DNA of 64,000 nt. Origin: Methylobacterium brachythecii. GTDB taxonomy: Bacteria; Pseudomonadota; Alphaproteobacteria; Rhizobiales; Beijerinckiaceae. A program made the translations under genes and the position numbers. Shown in pieces: positions 9,407 through 18,762 of this stretch (position 1 is its first letter; each line of letters begins with the position of its first letter). The notes beneath the pieces are model-generated. The model was not told the DNA's origin. It saw only the letters and a program-made list of their open reading frames with translations, and did no database searches. The stretch is from contig NZ_JACIDN010000001.1 of NCBI RefSeq assembly GCF_014196345.1, forward strand, positions 248,001-312,000, in the 5' to 3' direction.

Positions 9407-11038
9407 ATGACGGCGATCTGGTTCATCCTGGCGATCATGACCGGTTCGGCCGTGTTCGCCCTGCTCTGGCCGCTGGCCCGGCGGCGCAAGGCCGAGCAGG
9501 CGGGCACCGCCGAGACCGGACTCGCCACCGAGACCGCCTTCTACGAGGACCAACTCGCCGAGATCGAACGCGATCTCGGGCGCGGTCTGATTGGCCCATC
9601 CGAGGCCGAGGCCGCCCGAATCGAGGCCGCCCGCCGGCTGCTGAGGGCGAGCCGCGAGGGCCGCACGGAAGAGGCTGGACCGATCGCCGAGCCGCATCTG
9701 CGCCAGCGCCGCGCGGCTTCCGCCTTCGCCCTCTCCACCGTCCCGCTGGTGGCGCTGGTCGTTTACGGGCTCTACGGCTCCCCCAACCTCCCCTCCCAGA
9801 CCGAGGCCGACCGCAAAGCGGCGCAACAGGGCGGCGAGGGGGTGATGAAGGCGATCGCCCAGGTCGAGGCGAAGCTCGCCAGCAACCCGAACGACGCCCG
9901 CGGCTGGGCGGTCATCGCCCCGGTCTACATGCGGATCGGCCGTTTCGACGATGCCGCCCGCGCCTACGAGCAGGTGCTGCGCCTTCAGGGTGAGGATCCC
10001 GAGCGGCTCTCGAATTGGGGCGAGGCGCTGGTCGCGGCCGGCGAGGGCGCCGTCTCGCCGCATGCGCGCAAGCTGTTCGAGCGCGCCCTCGTGCTCGACG
10101 CGAAGTCGGCCAAGCCGCAATTCTACCTGGCGCGGGCAGACGAACTCGCCGGCAATCCAGGCGGCGCCGCCACGCGCCTCGAAGCTCTTGCCGCACAGGG
10201 CCCCGAGGACGCCCCCTGGATGGGGCTTGTGCGCCAGAATCTCGCTCGCCTGAAGGGCGAAGCGCCATCCGCCGAATCCTCGAAGGCCGAGGCGGATGCC
10301 AAAGCCGCGAGCCCGAAACCCGACGAGTCCAACTCTGACGCGGCCAAGTCTGACGCGGCCAAGCCTGCCCAGAGCCCGGCCGCTGGCCTCCAATCCCTTC
10401 CGCCAAACGAGCGCATGGCCGCCATCCGCGGCATGGTCGAGGGACTCGACCGGCGTCTGACGCAGCAGGGCGGCAGCGCAGAGGATTGGGTGAAACTCGT
10501 GCGCTCCTACGGCGTCCTCGGCGAGCGCGACAAGGCGCGTGAGGCCCTGGCACGCGCCCGCACCGCCCTTGCCGACGACGCGGAAGGCCGCGGCCGGCTC
10601 GAAGCCGAGGCCAAGGATCTCGATCTCGCCGAGCCGGGACGGCAGGGCGATGCCGGCCCCACCGCCAAGCCGGCTCTGGCGGCCCCCGTACCGACACCCG
10701 ATGCGCCTGCCCCGGCCATGATGCCCTCGGGCGCTCCCGCGACCGACGCGCCGGCGAGCGGCTCGACCGCCGCCATCCAGGCAATGCCGCCAGCCGAGCG
10801 CGAGAAGGCGATCCGCGGCATGGTGGCAGGGCTCGACCGGCGCTTGTCCGCCAAGGGCGGCAGCGCCGACGAATGGATGCGGTTGGTGCGCTCCTACAGT
10901 GCCCTTGGCGACCGCCAAGCCGCCGCCGGAGCGCTCGACAGGGCTCGCATGGCGCTCGGTGCCGACAGGAGCGCGATCGAGCGCCTCGACGGACTGGCAC
11001 GCGACCTCAGCCTCAAGACCGCCGCCGTCGGACGCTGA
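9407..11038 (+). CDS. ccmI: Cytochrome c maturation protein CcmI (CycH)
   Basis: A 543-residue membrane protein that helps present apocytochrome c to the haem lyase. It has two N-terminal TM helices (residues ~2-22 and ~105-122) with the cytoplasmic family motif between them (AFYEDQLAEIERDLGRGLI). A periplasmic TPR region follows (WAVIAPVYMRIGRFDDAARAYEQVL). The C-terminus contains two similar ~80-residue units starting at residues 328 and 457 (LPPNERMAAIRGMVEGLDRRL versus MPPAEREKAIRGMVAGLDRRL). They are separated by Ala/Pro-rich linkers and look like an internal duplication. First gene of the ccmIEFH operon. Confidence 0.92.
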   Translation: MTAIWFILAIMTGSAVFALLWPLARRRKAEQAGTAETGLATETAFYEDQLAEIERDLGRGLIGPSEAEAARIEAARRLLRASREGRTEEAGPIAEPHLRQRRAASAFALSTVPLVALVVYGLYGSPNLPSQTEADRKAAQQGGEGVMKAIAQVEAKLASNPNDARGWAVIAPVYMRIGRFDDAARAYEQVLRLQGEDPERLSNWGEALVAAGEGAVSPHARKLFERALVLDAKSAKPQFYLARADELAGNPGGAATRLEALAAQGPEDAPWMGLVRQNLARLKGEAPSAESSKAEADAKAASPKPDESNSDAAKSDAAKPAQSPAAGLQSLPPNERMAAIRGMVEGLDRRLTQQGGSAEDWVKLVRSYGVLGERDKAREALARARTALADDAEGRGRLEAEAKDLDLAEPGRQGDAGPTAKPALAAPVPTPDAPAPAMMPSGAPATDAPASGSTAAIQAMPPAEREKAIRGMVAGLDRRLSAKGGSADEWMRLVRSYSALGDRQAAAGALDRARMALGADRSAIERLDGLARDLSLKTAAVGR

Positions 11039-11183
11039 GGTGGGGGGCCTCCCCCTGACAATAGGTCCCGGCCTGAAACCTTGACCCGGCGGCGCGCGCG
11101 TCGGAAACCGGACCCAACACTTTAGAACGACGCCAAGGCTCGCGCGCTCGCCGCGCCCATGCCGGTGCCCTGGGACGGAACAC

Positions 11184-11684
11184 GTGACCCGCAAGAGCCG
11201 CCGCCTGACTCTGATCGCCGCCTGCGGGGCCGTGCTCGTCGTCGCGGTCGGGCTGATCCTCTGGCAGATGAGCGGCTCGATCGTGTTCTTCCGCTCACCG
11301 GCCGAGGTTGCCGCGCAGGGGGTGGCGCCGGGCGTGCGCTTCCGGCTGGGCGGCCTCGTCCTCGATGGCTCACTGAAGCGCGGCCCGGACCAGACCGTCG
11401 ACTTCGCGGTGACCGACACCAAGGGTACCATCCCTGTGCACTACAAGGGCCTGTTGCCGGACCTGTTTCGCGAGGGTCAGGGCGTGGTGACGGAGGGCAT
11501 GCTCGACGCCGGCGGCACCTTCCGCGCCGACACCGTGCTGGCCAAGCACGACGAATCTTACATGCCCCGCGAGGTTGCCGACGCCCTCAAGGCACAGGGA
11601 CGCTGGCAGGAGGGGACCGGCGGTAAGCCGGTGCCGAAGGCCGAAGGGTCCGACAGTTTGCTCGGCAAGCGCAGCGAGCGGTGA
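11184..11684 (+). CDS. ccmE: Haem chaperone CcmE (CycJ)
   Basis: A 166-residue periplasmic haem chaperone with an N-terminal membrane anchor (residues ~8-26) and an OB-fold. It has the conserved family text [42 protein letters not shown] and the haem-binding [10 protein letters not shown], in which the histidine attaches haem and the tyrosine is the usual axial ligand. It starts at GTG 11184. Like other long CcmE proteins it ends in a polar tail after the haem motif. It lies 145 nt after ccmI. Confidence 0.95.
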   Translation: MTRKSRRLTLIAACGAVLVVAVGLILWQMSGSIVFFRSPAEVAAQGVAPGVRFRLGGLVLDGSLKRGPDQTVDFAVTDTKGTIPVHYKGLLPDLFREGQGVVTEGMLDAGGTFRADTVLAKHDESYMPREVADALKAQGRWQEGTGGKPVPKAEGSDSLLGKRSER

Positions 11685-11781
11685 TGTCGTTGAAAGCTTT
11701 CGCTTCCCTGGGATCCCCCTCCTTCCCATTCAGAGGGGAGAGGGTTTTCGCACGCCGCGACATCACCGAGGACGCCCTCAC

Positions 11782-13782
11782 ATGCTCGTAGAGGCCGGCC
11801 ATTTCGCCCTCGCACTGGCGCTCGCCCTCTCCGTCATCCAGATCGCGATGCCGGTCTGGGCGACGTACTCGGGAGACGAGGCGCTGCGCGAGACCACGGT
11901 GCCAGCGGCGCTCGGGGTGTTCGCCTGCATCCTGTTCGCGTTCGGCGCGCTGACCTACGCCCACGTGATGTCCGACTTCTCGGTCAAGAACGTCGTCGAG
12001 AACTCGCACACCCTGAAGCCGCTGATTTACAAGATCTCCGGCGTCTGGGGGAACCACGAGGGCTCGATGCTGCTCTGGGTGCTGATCCTGTCGCTGTTCG
12101 GCGCCATGGTCGCGGTGGCCAGGAACTCTGTGCCGCCGGTTCTGCGCACCAACACGCTGGCCGTGCAGGCCACGATCACCTTCGTGTTCGTGCTGTTCAT
12201 CATCACCACCTCGAACCCGTTCGATCGGGTCGCGCCGGCGCCCCTCGAGGGCAACGACCTCAACCCGCTGCTGCAGGATTTCGGCCTCGCGGTGCATCCG
12301 CCGCTGCTCTACCTCGGCTATGTCGGCTTCTCGATCACCTTCGCCTTCGCCGCCGCCGCGCTGATCGACGGGCGCATCGACGCCGTCTGGGCGCGGGCCG
12401 TGCGGCCCTGGACGCTAACCGCCTGGGTCTTCCTGACCCTCGGCATCGCGATGGGCTCCTACTGGGCCTATTACGAGCTCGGCTGGGGCGGCTGGTGGTT
12501 CTGGGATCCGGTCGAGAACGCCTCGCTGATGCCCTGGATCGCCGGCACGGCGCTGTTGCACTCCACCGTCGTCATGGAGAAGCGCGACGCGCTGAAGGTC
12601 TGGACGGTGCTCCTCGCGGTGCTGACCTTCTCGCTGTCGCTGCTCGGCACTTTCATCGTGCGCTCGGGGCTGCTCACCTCGGTCCACACCTTCGCCACCG
12701 ACCCGACCCGCGGCGTGTTCATCCTGGCGATCCTGGTGCTGTTCATCGGCGGCTCGTTGACGCTGTTCGCTTGGCGCGCGCCGATGCTGCGCCAGGGCGG
12801 CCTTTTCGCGCCGATCTCGCGCGAGGGCGCCCTGGTCCTGAACAACCTCTTTCTCGTCGCGGCCTGCGCGACGGTCTTCGTCGGCACGCTCTACCCGTTG
12901 CTGCTGGAGATGCTGACGGCCCAAAAAATCTCGGTGGGGCCGCCCTTCTTCAACTGGACCTTCGTGCCGCTGGCGATCCCGCTGCTGCTGATCGTGCCCT
13001 TCGGCCAGTCGCTCGCCTGGAAGCGGGGCGACGTCGCCGCCGCCGCGCAGCGCCTGTTCGCAGCCTTCGCATTCGCCTTCGTCGTCGCCATCGGCACGGC
13101 GGCCTTCACCTGGGGCGGCCCGGTGATGGCGCCCGTCGCCATCGGCCTCGGCGCCTACCTCATTATCGGTTCGGCGCTCGAAATCATCGCGCGGGCTCGC
13201 GGCTACGGTGCCAGCCGGGCGCGAGACCTCGGCACGATCTGGCGGCGCGCCGCCGGCCTGCCGCGCTCGGCCTGGGGCACGGCGATCGCCCATGCCGGTG
13301 TCGGCGTGGTGGTGATCGGCATCGCAGCCCAGAGCTGGGCGGTGGAGGGGCTCGCCACGCTGAGGCCGGGCGGCACGCTCGCCGTCGGGCCCTATGTCGC
13401 GACCCTCGACAAGGTCGGTCCGCAGACTGGCGAGAATTACGAAGAGACCGCTGCCTTCCTGACGCTCCGCACCGCCTCCGGCGACATGGTCGGCCCGGTC
13501 GAGACCGGTAAGCGCTTCTATCCATCGCGAAAAATGTCGGTGACGGAGTCCGGCCTGAAGACCATCGGCGTCAGCCAGGTTTATGCCAGCCTCGGCGAGG
13601 TCATGCCGGACGGCTCGATCGGCCTGCGGCTCTATTACAAGCCGCTGGTCCTGCTGATCTGGCTCGGCGCCGTGGTGATGGCGCTCGGCGGCGCGGTCTC
13701 CCTCACCGACCGTCGCATCCGCGTCGGTGCCCCGGCCAAGGCGCGCGCGAAGCTGCCGCCGCATGCGGTGCTGGCGGAATGA
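11782..13782 (+). CDS. ccmF: Cytochrome c haem lyase subunit CcmF (CycK)
   Basis: A 666-residue polytopic protein that ligates haem to apocytochrome c. The tryptophan-rich WWD signature is visible (GWGGWWFWDPVENASLMPW). There are about 14-15 hydrophobic segments, and the periplasmic haem-ligand histidines sit in HPPLLYLGYV and the HEGSM motif. The ATG at 11782 (MLVEAGHFALALALAL) is the family N-terminus; an upstream extension of the frame would overlap ccmE and is rejected. The stop overlaps the ccmH start (ATGA). The 97-nt gap before it carries a degenerate CCCTC/GAGGG palindrome. Confidence 0.95.
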   Translation: MLVEAGHFALALALALSVIQIAMPVWATYSGDEALRETTVPAALGVFACILFAFGALTYAHVMSDFSVKNVVENSHTLKPLIYKISGVWGNHEGSMLLWVLILSLFGAMVAVARNSVPPVLRTNTLAVQATITFVFVLFIITTSNPFDRVAPAPLEGNDLNPLLQDFGLAVHPPLLYLGYVGFSITFAFAAAALIDGRIDAVWARAVRPWTLTAWVFLTLGIAMGSYWAYYELGWGGWWFWDPVENASLMPWIAGTALLHSTVVMEKRDALKVWTVLLAVLTFSLSLLGTFIVRSGLLTSVHTFATDPTRGVFILAILVLFIGGSLTLFAWRAPMLRQGGLFAPISREGALVLNNLFLVAACATVFVGTLYPLLLEMLTAQKISVGPPFFNWTFVPLAIPLLLIVPFGQSLAWKRGDVAAAAQRLFAAFAFAFVVAIGTAAFTWGGPVMAPVAIGLGAYLIIGSALEIIARARGYGASRARDLGTIWRRAAGLPRSAWGTAIAHAGVGVVVIGIAAQSWAVEGLATLRPGGTLAVGPYVATLDKVGPQTGENYEETAAFLTLRTASGDMVGPVETGKRFYPSRKMSVTESGLKTIGVSQVYASLGEVMPDGSIGLRLYYKPLVLLIWLGAVVMALGGAVSLTDRRIRVGAPAKARAKLPPHAVLAE

Positions 13783-14294
13783 TTTTTTTCGCAGTTTCTC
13801 GCCGCGTAAACCCTCCCTCCCCCGCAGAGGGGGGAGGGTTTGCGCGGTCGATCATACTGGCGATGCTTCTGACGTTCAGCGTCTTCCCAGCCCACGCCGT
13901 CCAACCCGACGAGGTCTTGAAGGACCCGGCTCTCGAAGCCCGCGCCCGGCACATCTCCGAAGGCCTGCGCTGCCTCGTCTGCCAGAACCAGTCGATCGAT
14001 GATTCCGACGCCCCGCTTGCCAAGGACCTGCGCGTGATCGTGCGCGAGCGTCTCACTGCCGGCGACGGCGACCGCCAAGTCGTCGACTACGTCGTGGCCC
14101 GTTACGGCGAGTTCGTGCTGCTGAAGCCGGTTTTCGCCTGGCACACGCTGCTGCTCTGGCTGACTCCACTCCTGGCGGTGCTGCTCGGCGGTTTCGGCAT
14201 CTGGCGCCTGTCCCGCCGCCGCGCGCCGGAGAAGGCAGCGGGTCTGTCCGCCGCCGAACAGGCCGAAGTCGAAGCGCTCCTCGATCGGCGATAG
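13779..14294 (+). CDS. ccmH: Cytochrome c maturation protein CcmH (CycL)
   Basis: A 171-residue thioredoxin-linked reductant of the apocytochrome CXXCH motif. Its own redox motif is LRCLVCQNQSI, followed by the family pattern (DLRVIVRERL, VARYGEFVLLKP) and a C-terminal TM helix (about 113-133). The start at 13779 overlaps the ccmF stop. Residues ~10-22 (VNPPSPAEGGGFA) are encoded by an intergenic-type palindrome, so the signal region appears to be extended by repeat DNA. The alternative ATG at 13863 would give a very short signal peptide. Confidence 0.9.
   Translation: MIFFAVSRRVNPPSPAEGGGFARSIILAMLLTFSVFPAHAVQPDEVLKDPALEARARHISEGLRCLVCQNQSIDDSDAPLAKDLRVIVRERLTAGDGDRQVVDYVVARYGEFVLLKPVFAWHTLLLWLTPLLAVLLGGFGIWRLSRRRAPEKAAGLSAAEQAEVEALLDRR
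13808..13841. repeat. Palindromic repeat read through by ccmH
   Basis: AAACCCTCCC at 13808-13817 pairs with GGGAGGGTTT at 13832-13841, and the stem extends inward by a G-U and further G-C pairs. It belongs to the same composition class as 2137-2162. It lies inside the N-terminal coding region of ccmH if the overlapping start is used. Confidence 0.65.
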
Positions 14295-14393
14295 AGCGCT
14301 TTCCGACGAAGTCGATGCCGGTTCGTCGAAGGAAAGCGCGTCAATTCAAAGACCTAGAGCCGCCGGCCTGATGCAATCAGGTCGGATGCTGCG

Positions 14394-15620
14394 CTAGGCG
14401 GCCCGGGCCGAGGCCGTCTCGGGCAAGACGAGGTCCGGGCAGGCGGCTTCGACGCGGTCGCGGCCGGCATGCTTGGCCCGGTACAGGGCCTGATCCGCCG
14501 CTTCGATGAGCCCTGCCGGCGTCACGCCGAGCACATGCGTCGTGCCGTGCATCGCGGTGACCCCGACGCTGGCGCTGAGCCGTGTTCCGGGCCTGCCGGG
14601 ATGAGGCAGCCCCAGGCGGGTGACCGCATCGTGCAGCGCCTGTCCTGCCTCGATCATCGCTTCGGGCGTTGCGCCGGGCAGCAAGGCCACGAACTCTTCT
14701 CCGCCGAACCGCGCCACCAGCCCCACGCGTGATGCGAGCGCCTGCTGCAGCGCCGATGCGACCTGGCGCAGGCAACGATCCCCCTCGGCATGGCCGGCGG
14801 CGTCATTGAACGCCTTGAAGTGATCGACGTCGACGAGGGCGAGGCCGAGCCAGGCCCGCTCGCGGCCTGCGGCGATCCAGGCCTCGACCAATCGCTGGTC
14901 GAACAGGCGGCGGTTGGCGACGCCCGTCAGGGCATCGGTCTCCGACAGCACGGTCAGCCGGGAATTGGCCTCGGCCAGGGCATCGGCCTGGATCCGCTCG
15001 CGCAGGCCGAGCAGGAAGCTCTGCTTCGTCTCCCATTCCTGGGCGTAGGTGAGCTTCAGCGGCACCAGGATCAGGCTCGCCACCAGCATCGGCACGCCGA
15101 ACCCGTCGTGATCGCCGAGGCCGAAGCCGGCAATCGCGCCGACATAGAGCGTGAAGCAGGCGGCGCAGTAGATGATGCCGTGCCGGAACGAGAGCGGCGC
15201 GATCATGCCGACCACGAGCGGGATGATCGCCGCGAGGATCGAATAGACGTCCCCATGCGGCCCCGGCACGATCCAGGCGCTGTTCAGCGTGACGGCCATG
15301 GCGACGAGGCTGACCGTGAGCACAGCGCCGAGCTGCCGGCGTGGCGAGGGCTCCTTCCTGAGGAGCAAGATCGCCAGCAACGTGATCGGCACGAGCACGC
15401 CGAGCGTCAACGCCGCGGGAATGGCGACGGCCTCGGGCCCGAACAGATCGAGATCGACCTTCACCGAGATCACGTTGACGAGGATGAAGACGAGGAGCCA
15501 GGAGCGGATGCGCCGCGCGTTGGCCGCGCGGCCCTGAGTGGCCCAGCGCGCCTCCAGAGGGGCGGGCAGCCGAAGGCGATGCCAAGGCCGAGTGAGGCCT
15601 TCTTCGATGAGCGGCAGCAT
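14394..15620 (-). CDS. Membrane-bound diguanylate cyclase (GGDEF domain)
   Basis: A 408-residue protein predicted to make c-di-GMP from GTP. About six TM helices lie between residues 40 and 192. A helical linker leads to a GGDEF domain with [22 protein letters not shown] and the active-site GGEEF at 306-310. The inhibitory I-site motif RxxD expected five residues before GGEEF is absent (the residues there are SRVGLVAR), so product inhibition through that site is unlikely. The membrane part is probably a sensor of unknown input. It is convergent with the ccm operon and divergent from rlmN. Confidence 0.88.
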   Translation of the reverse strand: MLPLIEEGLTRPWHRLRLPAPLEARWATQGRAANARRIRSWLLVFILVNVISVKVDLDLFGPEAVAIPAALTLGVLVPITLLAILLLRKEPSPRRQLGAVLTVSLVAMAVTLNSAWIVPGPHGDVYSILAAIIPLVVGMIAPLSFRHGIIYCAACFTLYVGAIAGFGLGDHDGFGVPMLVASLILVPLKLTYAQEWETKQSFLLGLRERIQADALAEANSRLTVLSETDALTGVANRRLFDQRLVEAWIAAGRERAWLGLALVDVDHFKAFNDAAGHAEGDRCLRQVASALQQALASRVGLVARFGGEEFVALLPGATPEAMIEAGQALHDAVTRLGLPHPGRPGTRLSASVGVTAMHGTTHVLGVTPAGLIEAADQALYRAKHAGRDRVEAACPDLVLPETASARAA

Positions 15621-15824
15621 CGCGGTGGTGGCGGCTCCTGGATCACGTCCGGCGAGACAACCTTACAAATTCAGCGTTTCCATCAGGTTAACCCTCGGGC
15701 GCCGGGAGGTATTTCGTCCCAATCGCCGCGCGCGCAGAGGCGCCCCGAGCCGGCGGCAGTCGCGTTCGTGTCCGAGATCGCCTATACGGACGCCGTTCCG
15801 CATTTCCCAAGGTCACATCAAGTC

Positions 15825-17117
15825 ATGGCGACGGCGTCGTTCGACAGCGCCCGGCGTGAGCCCGGTGCTATTCCTCCGATCGAGAAGACGCCCGACTTTC
15901 GCCCCGAGCCGGCCGCGCTCGGCGGCAAGACCTCGTTGGTCGGCCTGACCCGCGTGGGCCTCAAGGACGCCCTGCTCGGCATCGGCGTGCCCGAGCGCGA
16001 GGCGCGCATGCGCAGCAGCCAGCTCTGGCACTGGATCTACCTGCGCGGCGCGAGCGCCTTCGACCAGATGACCAATGTCGGCAAAGGGTTGAAGGCGCAG
16101 CTCGCCGAGCGCTTCACCCTCGACCGGCCCGAGGTGGTCAGCGAGCAGATTTCTCGCGATGGCACCCGCAAGTGGTTGATCCGCATGGCGCCGACCAACG
16201 TGCAGGAGCACAATCGCGGCGCCGAGATCGAGTGCGTCTACATCCCGGGCCCGGATCGCGGGACGCTCTGCGTCTCGTCCCAGGTCGGCTGCACGCTCAC
16301 CTGCACCTTCTGCCACACGGGCACCCAGCGCCTGGTACGCAACCTCTCGGCAGCCGAGATCGTCTCTCAGCTCATCCTCGCCCGCGACCGCCTCGGCGAC
16401 TGGCCGGGCCAGGAGCCCGTGCGCAATGCCGGGTCGACCGGCGAGGCCGGGCGTCTCGTCACCAACGTCGTGTTCATGGGCATGGGCGAGCCGCTCTACA
16501 ACGTCGATGCGGTGATCGACGCGGTCCAGGTGATGACCGACCAGGAGGGCATCGGCCTCTCGCGCCGTCGCGTCACCGTCTCGACCTCCGGCGTCGTGCC
16601 GCAGATGTTCCGTCTCGGCGACGAGTCGCACGCCTCGCTGGCGATCTCCTTGCACGCAGTGCGCGACGAACTCCGCAACGAACTGGTGCCGCTGAACCGT
16701 AAATACCCGATTGCCGACCTGCTCGATGCCTGCCGCACCTATCCGGGCCTGAGCAATGCGCGCCGCATCACCTTCGAATACGTGATGCTGAAGGGCGTGA
16801 ACGACAGCGACGACGACGCCTACGAGCTGGTCGAGATGCTCAGGGACATTCCGGCCAAGATCAATCTGATCCCGTTCAACCCCTGGCCCGGCAGCGTCTA
16901 TGCCTGCTCGGACTGGAGTCGGATCGAGCGCTTCTCGCAGATCATCTTCGACGCGGGCTATGCCTCGCCGGTGCGGACTCCACGCGGCCGAGACATCCTC
17001 GCCGCCTGCGGCCAGCTCAAGAGCGAGACGGAGAAGCTGCGCGCCCGCGCCCGGATGATGCTCGAAGAGGGCATGGGCGCGGAAGCCGTCTACGCGGGCT
17101 CCGACACGGACGATTGA
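15825..17117 (+). CDS. rlmN: Dual-specificity 23S rRNA/tRNA C2-adenosine methyltransferase RlmN
   Basis: A 430-residue radical-SAM enzyme that methylates A2503 of 23S rRNA and A37 of some tRNAs. The [4Fe-4S] cysteines are C156, C160 and C163 (GCTLTCTFC, spacing CxxxCxxC). The family motifs [22 protein letters not shown] and [10 protein letters not shown] are present. The start at 15825 is chosen because the frame upstream is antisense to the GGDEF gene. The first ~45 residues are a Methylobacteriaceae-style extension before the conserved [13 protein letters not shown]. Its stop overlaps the next start (TGATG). Confidence 0.96.
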   Translation: MATASFDSARREPGAIPPIEKTPDFRPEPAALGGKTSLVGLTRVGLKDALLGIGVPEREARMRSSQLWHWIYLRGASAFDQMTNVGKGLKAQLAERFTLDRPEVVSEQISRDGTRKWLIRMAPTNVQEHNRGAEIECVYIPGPDRGTLCVSSQVGCTLTCTFCHTGTQRLVRNLSAAEIVSQLILARDRLGDWPGQEPVRNAGSTGEAGRLVTNVVFMGMGEPLYNVDAVIDAVQVMTDQEGIGLSRRRVTVSTSGVVPQMFRLGDESHASLAISLHAVRDELRNELVPLNRKYPIADLLDACRTYPGLSNARRITFEYVMLKGVNDSDDDAYELVEMLRDIPAKINLIPFNPWPGSVYACSDWSRIERFSQIIFDAGYASPVRTPRGRDILAACGQLKSETEKLRARARMMLEEGMGAEAVYAGSDTDD

Positions 17118-17620
17118 TGCGGCTCCTCGGCCGGCTTTTCCTCGGAGCCTTCGCGCTCGTCCTCGCTGTGCCCTGCGGCGCGCTCGTCCTCGCGGCCGGG
17201 GTGCTGCTCGATCCGGTCTCGCGCGACACGATCGGAGCGCTCGGGCTGATCGGCATCATCGAGGGCATCGACGACATCGCCGCCGGCCTTCCGCCGGATG
17301 TCGCGATCGGAGCGGTGATCGCCTTCCTCAAGGCGCTCGCCACGCTCCTGCTGCTGCCGCCGGCCCTGGCCGCGCTGATCGGCGAGACGCTCCGTCTCAG
17401 GGCCCTCGCCTGGTACGGCGGCGCCACCGGTCTCCTCACCGCCGCTTTGCCCTGGATCGCCCGCGGCGGCGTGAAACCGCCTTCGGGGCAAGGCGCGCTC
17501 GTGGCTGAGGGCCGGGTGATGGTGGTGCTCTTCCTGACCGGCGCGGTGTCGGGGCTCGTCTACTGGATGATCGCCGGACGCAGCACCGTGGACGAACGAA
17601 CCCCGCCCGTTCATCCCTGA
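17117..17620 (+). CDS. Hypothetical multi-pass membrane protein
   Basis: A 167-residue protein whose ATG overlaps the rlmN stop, so it is probably translationally coupled. Four hydrophobic segments are visible (about 7-31, 37-52 with lower score, 64-90, 134-153). The sequence is Leu/Ala/Gly-rich, with no motif I recognise and no histidine or cysteine pattern suggesting metal binding. It ends with a short polar tail. A membrane role is certain only at the level of topology. Confidence 0.65.
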   Translation: MRLLGRLFLGAFALVLAVPCGALVLAAGVLLDPVSRDTIGALGLIGIIEGIDDIAAGLPPDVAIGAVIAFLKALATLLLLPPALAALIGETLRLRALAWYGGATGLLTAALPWIARGGVKPPSGQGALVAEGRVMVVLFLTGAVSGLVYWMIAGRSTVDERTPPVHP

Positions 17621-17760
17621 TGTCGCCCAACTACAACAGCCCTAAGCCCTTCCCAAAGCGCACGAATTAAGTCCACCGCATCGGCCGTCCGAATGACGTG
17701 ACCCCCTTGCCGGCGAAGGATCATGGCGATCCGAACCGGCCCTCGGAGATCGGCTTTCGG

Positions 17761-18627
17761 ATGCATTCCTCGAACACGACGATCGTTGCCGCGCTGGCCC
17801 TCGCCATGGCGAGCGGTACCTCGGCACTCGCGGCCTCGGCGGCCCAGCCGGGCCAGACGCTGGGCCTCCCCACCGGCGCTCAATTGCCGATCGGCCTCAT
17901 CCTGCTCGACACCTCGAGCTTCGGCATCCGCGACACCGCTCCGAACCGGACCGAGAACAACATCAACCTGCCGGGCTTGGTCTGGGTACCGGGCGTGCAC
18001 CTCTTCGGTGGCCGTCTGCACATGATCTTCATCCAGCCGGTCGTGGCCACGCGCCCGGCTGCCGGAGGCCGCTATCAGAGCGGCATCGGCGTGCCGTTGG
18101 TGGCAGCCCAGCTCGCCTGGAAGATCGGCCCGGATTTCAGCGTCAGCTACCTGCTCGGCGGCTATCTGCCCGTCGACACACAATTCGTGATCAACCAGGG
18201 TTCGCTGCAGCAGCGCTTCGCCGCCACCTATAACGGCGACGGCTGGAACCTGACCGGCAACCTCCTCTACGGGACGTATTTCGACGCCACCAACAAACAG
18301 GGCGCCTTCTACCCGGACTTCCTCAACCTCGACGTCACGGCGACGAAGAAGTTCGGCAAGTGGGAGCTCGGACCCGTCGCTTTCGGCTCGACGGATCTGC
18401 CGACGAACCGCCCCGGTTACCGTCACCAGGGCCAGATCGCCGTCGGCGGCCTCGTCGGCTACAATTTCGGCGACTATTTCATCCAGGGCTTCGTGACCCG
18501 CGACGTCGTCGAGCGGAATTACGGCGGCTACGATACCCGCGCGTGGCTGCGGGGCGTTTTCTTCCTCTACAAGCAGACTGAGCCTGGCGGCCCGATGGGC
18601 GGTCTCCTCGCCCGCAATCAGCCGTAG
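17761..18627 (+). CDS. Outer-membrane transporter-like protein (SphA / 'MetA-pathway of phenol degradation' family)
   Basis: A 288-residue exported protein with a signal peptide (residues 1-25, ending near SALAASA). The body is an alternating beta-strand pattern rich in Gly and aromatics (WNLTGNLLYGTYFDA, WELGPVAFGSTDLPT, VGGLVGYNFGDYFIQGFVTRDV). This matches PF13557-like outer-membrane proteins often annotated as transporters of hydrophobic substrates; the substrate is unknown. The ATG at 17761 gives a clean signal peptide, whereas a GTG 63 bases upstream would add a polar leader. A 140-nt gap separates it from the preceding gene. Confidence 0.7.
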   Translation: MHSSNTTIVAALALAMASGTSALAASAAQPGQTLGLPTGAQLPIGLILLDTSSFGIRDTAPNRTENNINLPGLVWVPGVHLFGGRLHMIFIQPVVATRPAAGGRYQSGIGVPLVAAQLAWKIGPDFSVSYLLGGYLPVDTQFVINQGSLQQRFAATYNGDGWNLTGNLLYGTYFDATNKQGAFYPDFLNLDVTATKKFGKWELGPVAFGSTDLPTNRPGYRHQGQIAVGGLVGYNFGDYFIQGFVTRDVVERNYGGYDTRAWLRGVFFLYKQTEPGGPMGGLLARNQP

Positions 18628-18762
18628 GGCCTAGCTGACCCGGACGCGTGACGGGCCTTCCATCGCGACAGCTGGGCGGCGGGCTGATGACGGCTCGCCG
18701 CTTTCCCCCTTCGGTCAGCGCACGACGCGCGCTTCCTGGGCATCCTGCGCTATGTCATCCGC

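Noticed and set aside
9245..11431. 728-residue minus-strand frame across ccmI
   Set aside because: Antisense to a well-recognised ccmI and ccmE start; composition is shadow-like.
11575..11781. N-terminal extension of ccmF into ccmE
   Set aside because: Overlaps ccmE coding sequence in another frame and lacks family similarity; ATG 11782 gives the known N-terminus.
12415..13764. 449-residue minus-strand frame across ccmF
   Set aside because: Antisense shadow of the recognised haem lyase; charged repetitive translation.
14790..15824. 345-residue N-terminal extension of the rlmN frame
   Set aside because: It is antisense to the GGDEF gene and has no family similarity; the RlmN start is at 15825.
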